Assembly (NCBI RefSeq): GCF_002272875.1
Contig: NZ_MLAN01000006.1
Span: forward strand, 62,001 to 126,000
DNA from: Helicobacter sp. 11S02629-2
Lineage (GTDB): Bacteria; Campylobacterota; Campylobacteria; Campylobacterales; Helicobacteraceae
DNA: 64,000 nt
Direction: 5' to 3'
Positions 27,883-36,574 of this stretch are shown in pieces. A program made the translations under genes and the position numbers. Each line of letters starts with the position of its first letter. The stretch's first letter is position 1. The notes beneath the pieces were generated by a model, which ran no database searches, was not told where the DNA came from, and worked only from the letters and a program-made list of their open reading frames with translations.

Positions 27883-28923
27883 TTAGTAAAGTTTTACAGG
27901 AGATGGGTCTCTTACAAGGTTGGCAAATCTTTGGTGCCAGTAAGGATATATAGGCTTAAGCTGGCTTGCTTTATCAAGTAGCTCCATATGTTTAGAATCT
28001 AGTTTTATCTCACTAGCTTTAAGATTTTCTTTTAGCTGTTCTACTTTTGTAGCACCTATGATTAAAGAAGTCACGCTTGGGCGAGATAGATTCCAAGCAA
28101 GGGCGATTTGTGCCATAGTGTGACCACTTTCTTTAGCTACTACTTCTAAAGCATCAGTTATCTTAAAAAGATGCTCTTTGTCTATATCCCAAGCCCCACC
28201 ACTGCCAAGGCGGCTATCTTTAGAATCTGTCTTGCTTCTAGTAACCTTACCACTTAGATAAGCCCCACTTAAAGGACTCCAAGGCATAGTAGAGATGTTT
28301 TCTTCTAAGGCTAGTGGCATAAGCTCAAACTCATACTCCCTAGCAGCTAGTGAGTAGTAAGCTTGGTGGGCTATAGGGCGAGAAAGATTATATCTATCAG
28401 CCACGCTTAACATCTTCATTAGATGCCAACCTGAGTAGTTACTAACTCCAAAGTATCTAATCTTGCCTATACGCACTAGTTCATTTAAAGTCTGAAGCAC
28501 TTCAAGGTGTGGAGTTAAGGCGTCATAGCAGTGAAGATAATAAAGGTCTATATAGTCAGTTTGAAGACGTTTTAAGCTTGCATCTATACTTTGTAGAATC
28601 TTATATCTTGAAGTACCAAACTCATTAGGCCCTTCCCCCATATACATACCAGTTTTAGAGCTTATATAAACTTTTTCCCTATCTATCTTTATAGCTTTTA
28701 AAGCCTCACCTAAGACTATCTCACTATCGCCACATGAGTAGCAATCAGCCGTATCAAATGAGTTACACCCATAATCTAAACAAGTCTCAAGCAAAGCTAC
28801 TGCTTCATTAGTCTTAGTAGTGCCCCACTTTTTAAAAAGCTCAGTGCTTCCTGCAAAAGTGGCAGTGCCCAAGGTCATAGCAGGGAGGATTAACCCACTG
28901 CCTTTAACATGCCTTTGTTCCAT
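27883..28923 (-). CDS. Aldo/keto reductase
   Basis: 346 residues, (beta/alpha)8 fold. The catalytic set is visible as Asp/Tyr in FDTADCYSCGDSE, Lys in ISSKTG and His in YYLHCYD. The C-terminal LIIGATKVEQLKENL is the NADPH-binding block. Substrate unknown; resembles YakC/Tas-type enzymes. AAGGA RBS; transcribed with the Dsb protein downstream. Confidence 0.9.
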   Translation of the reverse strand: MEQRHVKGSGLILPAMTLGTATFAGSTELFKKWGTTKTNEAVALLETCLDYGCNSFDTADCYSCGDSEIVLGEALKAIKIDREKVYISSKTGMYMGEGPNEFGTSRYKILQSIDASLKRLQTDYIDLYYLHCYDALTPHLEVLQTLNELVRIGKIRYFGVSNYSGWHLMKMLSVADRYNLSRPIAHQAYYSLAAREYEFELMPLALEENISTMPWSPLSGAYLSGKVTRSKTDSKDSRLGSGGAWDIDKEHLFKITDALEVVAKESGHTMAQIALAWNLSRPSVTSLIIGATKVEQLKENLKASEIKLDSKHMELLDKASQLKPIYPYWHQRFANLVRDPSPVKLY

Positions 28924-28961
28924 TAATGTGTCCTTTGTAAAATTTGGAATTTAGCAAATTG

Positions 28962-28967
28962 TATAAT
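28962..28967 (+). promoter_or_regulatory. -10 element (TATAAT) for the M48 peptidase
   Basis: TTGTATAATATTAAAGG in the divergent gap; AAGGAAAG RBS before ATG 29002. Confidence 0.55.
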
Positions 28968-29001
28968 ATTAAAGGTATATTTAAAAGATTAAGGAAAGTT
29001 T

Positions 29002-29934
29002 ATGTTTCAAAAGATTATAAGCGAAAACAAACGTAAGACCATCTACGTGCTACTTACTTACGTGCTTATATACATCATCATAGGCTTACTAGTTGATATA
29101 GTTAGGATTAATGCAAGTGATTTTCCTAAAAGTTTTTACTACCTAATAACGTTTAAAATCTTCCCAACTGCAACAGTTATACTAATACTTATAAGCTTAG
29201 TTATCATTTTTATAGCTACAAAGTCATTTAATAAAATAATGCTAGGTGGAGCAAGGCACAAGCTTTTAGACCCTAGTAGTGCCTTATTAAACTCAAGGGA
29301 AAAAGAAGCCTACTACATACTTCAAAACTTAGTTAGAGTTTCTAAAACCGGCTTTACCCCTAAGCTTTATGTCATGGAAGCCCCTTTTATGAACGCCTTT
29401 GCAAGTGGCTGGAGTGAGAGTAATAGTCTAATCTGCCTTACAACAGCCTTGCTATCTAAGCTAGAAAAAGATGAGCTAAGTGCAGTTATAGCCCATGAGT
29501 TAAGCCATATAAGACACTATGATATAAGGCTTACTATGAGTGTTGGAATCTTAAGTAATATCTTAGTTTTTTCGGTTAATATCGCTTCAAGCTTTATGTT
29601 TGTTAATAATAGAAACTCTGGGGCAAACATCGCTAGAAATATCCTCTTTGCCCTGCAGTTTATCTTGCCTCTTTTAACTATAGTCTTAAGCCTTTATCTA
29701 TCGCGTGCTAGGGAGTATATGGCAGATTCTGGTGCGGCTTATATTATGAAAGATTCTAGACCTATGATAAGGGCTCTCCAAAAGATAAATGCCGATTATA
29801 AAAAGACAGACTACTCTCACACCGAGACTAATCCAGCGCGAAATGCAGCTTATTTGGTTAGTATAAAGGAGATGTTTAGTACACATCCAAGCATAGATAG
29901 TCGCATAAAAGCCTTGCTTGGCAAGCAATATTAA
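29002..29934 (+). CDS. M48-family membrane metalloprotease (HtpX-like)
   Basis: 310 residues. Two N-terminal membrane helices, the zinc motif IAHELSHIRHYD, two more hydrophobic helices, then YLSRAREYMADSGAAY holding the third ligand Glu (E-x-x-A-D). HtpX-like enzymes degrade misfolded membrane proteins. Overlapped by nothing; the next gene follows in 10 bases. Confidence 0.92.
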   Translation: MFQKIISENKRKTIYVLLTYVLIYIIIGLLVDIVRINASDFPKSFYYLITFKIFPTATVILILISLVIIFIATKSFNKIMLGGARHKLLDPSSALLNSREKEAYYILQNLVRVSKTGFTPKLYVMEAPFMNAFASGWSESNSLICLTTALLSKLEKDELSAVIAHELSHIRHYDIRLTMSVGILSNILVFSVNIASSFMFVNNRNSGANIARNILFALQFILPLLTIVLSLYLSRAREYMADSGAAYIMKDSRPMIRALQKINADYKKTDYSHTETNPARNAAYLVSIKEMFSTHPSIDSRIKALLGKQY

Positions 29935-29944
29935 GGAGTGTTTT

Positions 29945-30442
29945 ATGAAAAGATTCTATGATGTTTTATACTCTCCAGTTAGAGAAGAGTACTTTAAAGA
30001 AAAAGTAGAAGGCTGCGTTTTTTGCAATATATCTAAAACACCAGAAGATGATATGAAAAATAGAGTTTTTTATAGAGATGAGTTTTGCTTTGGCGTTATG
30101 AATAAGTACCCTTACTCCCCGGGTCACTTTATGCTTATCCCTCATAGTCATGTTAACTCACCTAGCCTTTTAGATCCTAAAACTTGGCTTCATATAAACG
30201 CTTTATCACAAAAGGCTATAGCGCTTTTAGAAGAGTATGGTGCAGGTGGGATAAACCTCGGGATGAATATACAAAAAGCAGGAGGAGCTGGCATACCAGA
30301 TCATATCCACATGCACTTTGTGCCTCGCTACATCGGTGATACAAATTTCATAACTACTATAGGCAGTGCTAGGATTTATGGGGTTAATCAAGATATAATT
30401 TTTAATGAGATTTTAGAGCTTGCCAAAAAGCACTTTAAATAA
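29945..30442 (+). CDS. HIT-family nucleotide hydrolase
   Basis: 165 residues from ATG 29945, preferred over the upstream 29918 ATG because AAGGAG lies six bases before it. Contains GCVFCNI, the FGVMNKYPYSPGHFMLIPH strand pair and the histidine triad DHIHMHFVPR. Ap4A hydrolase/ADP-sulfurylase-like phosphorylase class. Substrate not determinable. Confidence 0.9.
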   Translation: MKRFYDVLYSPVREEYFKEKVEGCVFCNISKTPEDDMKNRVFYRDEFCFGVMNKYPYSPGHFMLIPHSHVNSPSLLDPKTWLHINALSQKAIALLEEYGAGGINLGMNIQKAGGAGIPDHIHMHFVPRYIGDTNFITTIGSARIYGVNQDIIFNEILELAKKHFK

Positions 30443-30497
30443 AACTTTTTAAATAATACTTTTATAAGTTAAAGACTATCAGATACAAGGAGACTAG

Positions 30498-31337
30498 ATG
30501 TTTAAGCTGGCATTTTTGCTTTCTACTCTTTTTGTATTTTTAAATGCAAACGTATATGACTACTTACTTACAAGCAATGTTTACTCAGATGTTAAAAAAG
30601 GCATAGAGCTAGGTGCTGATGTTAATGGCAGGATAAGGGGTAAAACCCCACTATATATCGCCGTGCAAAATAACAACATAGAGATACTTTACCTACTACT
30701 TAAAAGAGGTGCTAAGGTTAATGCACTAAGTGATGGAGAAAGCCCCCTTCATAAAGCAGTAGAGTTAAGAAAGCTACTTTATGCTAAGGCACTTTTAGAA
30801 TCTGGGGCTAATCCAAACTTAAAAGACAACATAAAAGGCAACACCCCCTTAGCCTACGCAGTTGTAAACAACGATGTTAATATGGTAAGCCTTCTTTTAA
30901 GATATGGCGCTGATATGAAACTATCTAATGATGAAGGTATAAGCCCAGCTAAGTTTATCTTGGCTAATACTTTTATCCCTCCACTAGAAGCACAAGACCA
31001 AGTCCTTGCCTTCTCTTCTAGCGCGTTTAGAGTGGGAAGTGGTGCTATTGCCTTATCTATAAGGAATCTAAGCGACTACCCCGTAGTAGTTAACTACGTT
31101 AGCTTTTATATCAATAAGACTTTAGTTAATGACTTGCCGCTTAATAGAGTGATACCACCTAACTCAGTTATAGATTCTATGGCTATCTTACCTTTACCTC
31201 CAAAGTCACTAGACTTACTAAAGATAGATGAAGATGGTATAACTGATATAGAATATGGCTTTGATGTAAAATACACTATAGGCAATAGTCCAAATAGTCT
31301 TTATAATACCACTATAAAAGAGCTTAAGCTTTGGTAG
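30498..31337 (+). CDS. Exported ankyrin-repeat protein
   Basis: 279 residues. N-terminal signal-like segment (KLAFLLSTLFVFLNANV), then about four ankyrin repeats (GKTPLYIAVQNNNIEILYLL, GESPLHKAVELRKLLYAKAL, GNTPLAYAVVNNDVNMVSLL, EGISPAKFI), then a beta-rich C-terminal domain of about 110 residues that I do not recognise. A periplasmic interaction protein by inference. Co-directional with purS 28 bases later. Confidence 0.8.
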   Translation: MFKLAFLLSTLFVFLNANVYDYLLTSNVYSDVKKGIELGADVNGRIRGKTPLYIAVQNNNIEILYLLLKRGAKVNALSDGESPLHKAVELRKLLYAKALLESGANPNLKDNIKGNTPLAYAVVNNDVNMVSLLLRYGADMKLSNDEGISPAKFILANTFIPPLEAQDQVLAFSSSAFRVGSGAIALSIRNLSDYPVVVNYVSFYINKTLVNDLPLNRVIPPNSVIDSMAILPLPPKSLDLLKIDEDGITDIEYGFDVKYTIGNSPNSLYNTTIKELKLW

Positions 31338-31364
31338 AGAAACTAATATACATAAGGGCATAAG

Positions 31365-31607
31365 ATGATAAAAGTAAAGATAGAAGTAAGTACAAGAGAG
31401 GGCGTTTTAGATCCAGAAGCAAAGGCCATACATACTGCCTTATTACACATAGATGACAAAGTGGCAGGCCTTAAAAAAAGCACAGTTTTTTATGTCGACT
31501 TAGATGTAGACTGTGTTGATGAAGCAAATACAAAGGCTATAGCACTTTGCGAGGAGCTTTTAGTAAACCTAGTCATACAAGACTATAAGATAGAAGTTTT
31601 ACCATGA
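31365..31607 (+). CDS. purS: Phosphoribosylformylglycinamidine synthase subunit PurS
   Basis: 80 residues, standard PurS length, with KVEVST-like start KIEVSTREGVLDPEAKAIHT and the closing GDY-type strand. PurS bridges PurQ and PurL in the three-part FGAM synthase of purine synthesis. Its stop overlaps the purQ start (ATGA). purL is not in the window. Confidence 0.95.
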   Translation: MIKVKIEVSTREGVLDPEAKAIHTALLHIDDKVAGLKKSTVFYVDLDVDCVDEANTKAIALCEELLVNLVIQDYKIEVLP

Positions 31608-32329
31608 TAGCTATACTCCACTTTCTAGGCACAAACTGTGCCTATGACTTAAAAAACTTTTATGATGATGAAGGCTTAGAATCTATCTTAGTAGATGCTA
31701 ATACTACTAGTTTGCCAAGTGAGACAAGTCTTGCCATACTAGCTGGGGGCTTTAGCTATGGAGACTATCTTAGATGTGGGGCTATAGCTGCTAGAGCAAA
31801 AAGTATAAAAGCTTTAAAAGACTACGCCCAAAAAGGTGGTAAAGTTTTAGGAATCTGCAATGGCTTTCAAATCCTTTGTGAAGCTAGGATGTTACCCGGA
31901 GTTTTGATGAGAAATGCTGGCTTAAAGTTTATAAGCAAAGATGTAAAGCTAAAGATAGAATCTAAAGACAATGCTATGCTAAAAAACTATGCAAAAGATA
32001 GTATAACCCTGCCTATAGCTCATATGGAAGGAAACTATCAAGTTGATATAAACATACTAGAAGAGATGAAAGCTAACAATCAAGTGCTTTTAACCTATGA
32101 AAATGACATTAATGGCGCCATCTCTAAAATAGCTGGCATTTGCAATAAAGACAAAAATATATTTGCTTTAATGCCTCATCCAGAAAGAGCAGTAAACAAA
32201 CATCATCACGATCATAGCCATCATCACGACTTAGGACACACCCACGACCACCACCATCATCATGACCACGACCACGCACATCTATCTTTGCCAAGTGAAG
32301 GCAGAGAGATGCTTTTAGGGCTGGCTTAA
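31604..32329 (+). CDS. purQ: FGAM synthase glutaminase subunit PurQ with a histidine-rich insertion
   Basis: 241 residues. The class I glutaminase triad is present: Cys85 in LGICNGFQILCE, His192 and Glu194 in MPHPERAV. It generates ammonia for FGAM formation together with PurS and PurL. Between the triad Glu and the conserved C-terminal LLGLA lies an unusual segment (residues 200-226) with 17 His plus Asp residues, encoded at 32201-32281. PurQ proteins normally go nearly straight to the C-terminus here. The segment looks like the His tails of Helicobacter metal proteins and may bind Ni, Zn or Cu. The core should stay active. Confidence 0.93.
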   Translation: MIAILHFLGTNCAYDLKNFYDDEGLESILVDANTTSLPSETSLAILAGGFSYGDYLRCGAIAARAKSIKALKDYAQKGGKVLGICNGFQILCEARMLPGVLMRNAGLKFISKDVKLKIESKDNAMLKNYAKDSITLPIAHMEGNYQVDINILEEMKANNQVLLTYENDINGAISKIAGICNKDKNIFALMPHPERAVNKHHHDHSHHHDLGHTHDHHHHHDHDHAHLSLPSEGREMLLGLA

Positions 32330-32386
32330 AGGCGGCATATGTTTTGCTTTTTACTTACTAAAATATCTCATAAAAGGGTTTAAATC

Positions 32387-34315
32387 ATGAAAACTACACT
32401 ATTTTGCGCGCTAAGCCTTTGTAGCATCTTAAGCCTAAGTGCTAATGGCTTTAATGATGGGAATATGAACTATAACTCACCTAGCCAAAGGGCTACCCTA
32501 GACCCAAGAAGTCCAAACTACGACCCAAGGCTTGACCCTAGAGTTAACTCTAATATGAATCCTTACTACTATCAAAGCACGCAGCAGCCTTCCATGCAGC
32601 CAAGTTATAATGACGCTTATAATCAAATGCAAAACTACAACCAAGTCATGCATAATATACCAAATCCAAACGTGATGCAAGGAAGAGTTATACAAAAAAA
32701 TCCAAACACAAATCAAAATATGCCTTCCCAAAACACCCCTCAAAACACACCTATGAATCAAGGCTTTACCGCACAAAACACCCCTCAAAATGCACCCCAA
32801 ATGCCTCCTCAAAACATGCCTCAAATAAACCCTAACTATAATCCAAGCTATAACCCTAACTATGATGATAGAAACTATAGGGCGCCTAATAACCAAGCAC
32901 CAAACTACCCAAGCAATCAAAGATATGGAAGTAGTGACTACTATAATGACGCCCCAAACTATCAAGACCCAAACTACGACCCGGGCGTTTATAGAAATGG
33001 TCAGTACTATGATAGATATGACCCAAGACTTTATGAAGATAGAATCTATACACCAGCCCCAAGAGTGTACTATGTGCAGCCTCAGCAAGTCTCGCCTAAT
33101 GTCTACTACTCTCCAGTAGCTCCAAGTAATGGCCCCTCTTTAGATATACCTTCACAGTCTCTAGACCCAAACTATCAAGATAGTCCTTCACAAGGCTGGT
33201 ATGATGACACTAGATCAAACATGGCACCTCGCTTTAATCAAGAAAGATTCCAAGTGCTAAAAAAAGGAGGGGGTGATATCTACCTAACTGCTAGTGCCCC
33301 TATAAATAAAGCACAGATTCTAAAAATAGCAGATGGTGATATAGACTTAGCACCTAGAGTGCCACCTATGCCTCAAGGTCCGGGCTCAGTAAACGTCTTA
33401 GCACCTAGTCAAGCTTACAGCCCAAGTAATCATAATAACTTTGCTAGCATGCTTCCTCCTAGTGAAGATTCCCTAGCTAGCCCACTAAGTGCTTCAGCTG
33501 CTTTAAATGCCGCTATAAAGTCAGCAAGAGAAGGCGACTATAAAAAAGCCCTAGATCTTTTTAACACTTCTTGCAATCAAGGAAACCCTGCTGCTTGCTT
33601 TGGCATAGGCGTTATGTTTATGTATGGTGCAGGTGTGCCTCAAGATAGAGCTAAAGCTACTAGATACTATCAGATGGGCTGCAGTGGAGGCGACCCTACA
33701 GCTTGTACTAACTTAGGCATGCTTTATGATGAAGAAGCCAAACAACCGGGTAACTCAAGAAAGGCAGCTGAGATGTATATGACAGGTTGCCAAGGTGGAG
33801 ATATAGAATCTTGCAACAACCTAGCTTGGGCTTACTCTAATGGTGTAGGTGTACCAAAAAACTATCAGATGGCACTGCAGTACTACAAGTTTGCCTGTGA
33901 TAATGGCTCAGATATTGGCTGCTATAACCTAGGACTATTAACTAATACTAATAGTATCTATGGCCCAAATAAAGCCACTATGACTCCACAAGAGCAAAAC
34001 GTCGCTGCTTGTAACGCAGGTGATGTAGAAGGCTGTGCAAACCTAGGCTGGATGTATGTGCAAGGAAGCAATGGAGTTTCTAAAAACTACCGCCTTGCCG
34101 CCCAGTATCTAAACACTGCTTGTATAGGAGGTGTAGGAAGTGCTTGTAATAACCTAGGGGTTTTATACGAAAAAGGGCGAGGTGTAACTCAAAACAGAGC
34201 CCAAGCCTTAGAGCTTTACTCACTAGCTTGCAATAGAGGTGTGGCTAATGGCTGTAGGAACTATGCTATCTTAAACAACAAGCCAGCAGAGAAAAAAAGT
34301 AGATTTAGGTTTTAG
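32387..34315 (+). CDS. Large Sel1-repeat protein with disordered N/P/Q/Y-rich N-terminus
   Basis: 642 residues. Signal peptide MKTTLFCALSLCSILSLSA. Residues about 25-285 are low complexity (Asn, Pro, Gln, Tyr, Met) with repeated DPR, NTPQN and YDP(R/N) units. Residues 375-630 form Sel1 repeats with Cys pairs (TSCNQGNPAACFGIG, MGCSGGDPTAC, TGCQGGDIESC, TACIGGVGSAC). Likely periplasmic or surface-anchored. The N-terminal compositional bias suggests a flexible tether. 3 bases before lpxK, so co-expressed. Confidence 0.85.
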   Translation: MKTTLFCALSLCSILSLSANGFNDGNMNYNSPSQRATLDPRSPNYDPRLDPRVNSNMNPYYYQSTQQPSMQPSYNDAYNQMQNYNQVMHNIPNPNVMQGRVIQKNPNTNQNMPSQNTPQNTPMNQGFTAQNTPQNAPQMPPQNMPQINPNYNPSYNPNYDDRNYRAPNNQAPNYPSNQRYGSSDYYNDAPNYQDPNYDPGVYRNGQYYDRYDPRLYEDRIYTPAPRVYYVQPQQVSPNVYYSPVAPSNGPSLDIPSQSLDPNYQDSPSQGWYDDTRSNMAPRFNQERFQVLKKGGGDIYLTASAPINKAQILKIADGDIDLAPRVPPMPQGPGSVNVLAPSQAYSPSNHNNFASMLPPSEDSLASPLSASAALNAAIKSAREGDYKKALDLFNTSCNQGNPAACFGIGVMFMYGAGVPQDRAKATRYYQMGCSGGDPTACTNLGMLYDEEAKQPGNSRKAAEMYMTGCQGGDIESCNNLAWAYSNGVGVPKNYQMALQYYKFACDNGSDIGCYNLGLLTNTNSIYGPNKATMTPQEQNVAACNAGDVEGCANLGWMYVQGSNGVSKNYRLAAQYLNTACIGGVGSACNNLGVLYEKGRGVTQNRAQALELYSLACNRGVANGCRNYAILNNKPAEKKSRFRF

Positions 34316-34317
34316 TC

Positions 34318-35271
34318 TTGGATGAAAAAAAGAAAAAAGATTCTAAATTAGACTTTATAGAATCTTTTTTTTTCTACCCTAAGCCTTATCACCTTATCCT
34401 TGCCTTTTTACTTTTACCTTTTAGCTTTTTATATGCACTTTTTACTATTGCTACTAAGCTTTTTACTCCTAGGAAAGATTTTAAACTCCCCATCATTAGC
34501 ATAGGGAATCTTGTAAGTGGTGGCAGTGGCAAAACGCCTTTTTGTATAGCAACTGCTAACTTACTAGAAAGACAAGGTATAAAAGATGTGTTTATAGTTT
34601 CAAGAGGCTATAAGCGAAAAAGTAAGGGTGTGCAAGTAGTTAGCCTAAGAGGTAGTCTTAAGCTTAGTGTTAGCCTTGCAGGAGATGAACCCTACTTAAT
34701 GGCTAGGCTTACTCAAGCTAGCGTTATAGTAAGTGAAGATAGAAGTGAGGGTATAAGACAAGCAAAGCTACTAGGAGCAAAAGTTATCATTTTAGATGAT
34801 GGCTATAGATTTAGCTATAAAAAGCTTGATATCTTGCTTAAACCTAGCCTTAGCCCAAGGCTTCCTTTTACGCTTCCTAGTGGCTACTACCGCTTTTATC
34901 CTTTCTACTACAGGCTTTGTGATTTGTGTTTAAAAGAAGGCAAAGACTACAAAAGACATGTTAGCTTAAAACACGAAAGCCCCGCTATGTTGCTAGTTAC
35001 TGCTATAGCCCAAAGTAGTCGCTTAAAGCCCTACTTAGATTCTAAGGTGGTTGGCTTTGTGTCTTATAAAGACCATGCTAGCTTTAATGAGGGCATTTTA
35101 GAATCTTTGCTAAAAAGCTATAATGCCAAAAGTATCTTGATGACAGAAAAAGACATCATCAAGTGTGAAGGCTTTGCCCTCCCCTTTAGCTTACTAAGCT
35201 TAGAGATAAGTATAGACCCTAAGATAGAAGAAAAGATCTTAGAGTATGTACAGGGCTACTACAAAGGTTAA
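34318..35271 (+). CDS. lpxK: Tetraacyldisaccharide 4'-kinase
   Basis: 317 residues. Phosphorylates the lipid A precursor at 4'. N-terminal membrane helix (about 25-45) then the P-loop ISIGNLVSGGSGKTPF and DGYRF, both LpxK signatures. Start is TTG at 34318, overlapping nothing but with no alternative in-frame ATG before the membrane helix. A run of nine T (34365-34373) lies in the first 20 codons and is a potential slippage site. Confidence 0.93.
   Translation: MDEKKKKDSKLDFIESFFFYPKPYHLILAFLLLPFSFLYALFTIATKLFTPRKDFKLPIISIGNLVSGGSGKTPFCIATANLLERQGIKDVFIVSRGYKRKSKGVQVVSLRGSLKLSVSLAGDEPYLMARLTQASVIVSEDRSEGIRQAKLLGAKVIILDDGYRFSYKKLDILLKPSLSPRLPFTLPSGYYRFYPFYYRLCDLCLKEGKDYKRHVSLKHESPAMLLVTAIAQSSRLKPYLDSKVVGFVSYKDHASFNEGILESLLKSYNAKSILMTEKDIIKCEGFALPFSLLSLEISIDPKIEEKILEYVQGYYKG
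34365..34373 (+). repeat. T9 homopolymer inside the 5' end of lpxK
   Basis: Nine consecutive T encoding the SFFF region. Length change would frameshift lpxK. It is short for a phase-variable tract and the gene is expected to be important, so neutral variation is the more likely reading. Confidence 0.4.
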
Positions 35272-35272
35272 A

Positions 35273-36559
35273 ATGCAAAAGATAACTGTGATAATCCCAG
35301 TTTTTAACGTAGAAAAGTACTTAAAAGAGTGCTTAGATTCTTGTTTTAGTGAGGGCTTAGAAAACTTAGAAGTTATAGTTATAGATGATGGTTCAAGTGA
35401 TACTAGTTTAGATATAGCTAAAGACTATGCTAGAAAATATCAAAACATCTTAGTACTTACTAAGCCAAATGCTGGAGTTAGCTCTGCGAAAAATGCAGGC
35501 TTAGAGCTAGTCTCTAGTACGCCTTTAAGAGCCTTGCTAGATTCTATGCCTATAGAATCTAAAACTTTAAAAGAGCCTTCAAGTCTTAAGCCTTTAGGTT
35601 TAAAGACTAGTGTCATAACTCCAAGTTTTGGTTTACACCCTGATGCAAGTGCCTACTTTGAAAGAATAGAATCTAATATCTATAAAACTAATATCGCTAA
35701 CTTTAATGATATAAGTTTAAGCAAACTCCCAAGTGATAATATAGTTCACTTTCTAGATAGTGATGACTACTTTATAAATGACGCTTTAAAAGCCACCCTA
35801 GAAGCCTTTAAAGACCCTAGCTTAGATCTTATCTTTAGTGATCACTTTAGCTTTCAAGAAGGAAGTATAAAAGGCTTTATTAGAGGTGGTAGGGCTGACT
35901 TAAATGCCTTAAAGCTTCATATACCAAGTCTATATGTAGCACCAAAAGATATTTTAAAATATCTCCTAACAACTATATTTTGGTGGAGTTGGAGTGGGGC
36001 TTTTAGGGCAAATATACTAAATCCTTATGCACTTCGTTTTAGCCTAGATATGGAAAATGAAGATGTAGACTTTGGCTCTATCATCTTTGGCTTAGCTTCT
36101 AAGATCTATCTTGATTACTCGCCACGCTTTGCTTATAGGGTAAATGCCAACTCTACAAGTCACTCTGCTAATAATGTCTTTAAGCCTACTACTATGCCCT
36201 CTCATCTAAAAGAGCTAGATTCTAGCTTTAAAACTTATGCTAGCTTAAAGCATTACTACAAAACTCATAGCCTTCTAGCCATCTGTGAAAACTTATATAA
36301 CTTTCAAGAAAGCCTAAAAGATATAGAGTTAAAAAAACTATATATTGAAAACATACGCCTTATGTTAAAAGTAGCATCAAAAAGACTAGATTTTAAAAAG
36401 CTAAGCCTTATTGACCCAAAAGGGCTAGTAAGCCGCTTTGAAAAGCTAAGCAAAGAAGCTAGCTTTAAGCCTAAGGGCTTTGATATGAAACGCTACGCAC
36501 TAAAACACCGCTATAAAGATATAAAAGATAGCTTTAAATCCCTAAGCAAGCACGCATAA
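35273..36559 (+). CDS. Family 2 glycosyltransferase, tandem copy 1
   Basis: 428 residues from ATG 35273 (AAAGG five bases upstream; an earlier ATG at 35246 lies inside lpxK). GT-A fold: ITVIIPVFNVEKYLKECLDS, VIDDGSSD, KPNAGVSSAKNAG and the metal motif FLDSDDYF. Between the last two an insertion of about 75 residues is present, which ordinary GT2 enzymes lack. Likely adds a hexose to LPS or capsule. Paralogous to the next gene with near-identical DNA blocks. Confidence 0.9.
   Translation: MQKITVIIPVFNVEKYLKECLDSCFSEGLENLEVIVIDDGSSDTSLDIAKDYARKYQNILVLTKPNAGVSSAKNAGLELVSSTPLRALLDSMPIESKTLKEPSSLKPLGLKTSVITPSFGLHPDASAYFERIESNIYKTNIANFNDISLSKLPSDNIVHFLDSDDYFINDALKATLEAFKDPSLDLIFSDHFSFQEGSIKGFIRGGRADLNALKLHIPSLYVAPKDILKYLLTTIFWWSWSGAFRANILNPYALRFSLDMENEDVDFGSIIFGLASKIYLDYSPRFAYRVNANSTSHSANNVFKPTTMPSHLKELDSSFKTYASLKHYYKTHSLLAICENLYNFQESLKDIELKKLYIENIRLMLKVASKRLDFKKLSLIDPKGLVSRFEKLSKEASFKPKGFDMKRYALKHRYKDIKDSFKSLSKHA
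35637..35781 (+). repeat. 145-bp near-identical block, copy 1
   Basis: Matches 36936-37080 with two mismatches that I can see, inside the inserted segment and DSDD motif of the two glycosyltransferases. Flanks are far more divergent, which suggests recent duplication or gene conversion. Confidence 0.8.
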
Positions 36560-36574
36560 ACATAAGAGGTAAAA

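Noticed and set aside
32498-33088. A 196-residue minus-strand reading frame opposite the N-terminus of the large Sel1 protein
   Set aside because: It is the mirror of a low-complexity N/P/Q/Y-rich sequence and is a Trp/Val/Ile-rich string without RBS or family features.
34365-34373. T9 in lpxK as a phase-variation switch
   Set aside because: The tract is short, and loss of LpxK would be expected to be harmful; kept only as a low-confidence repeat.
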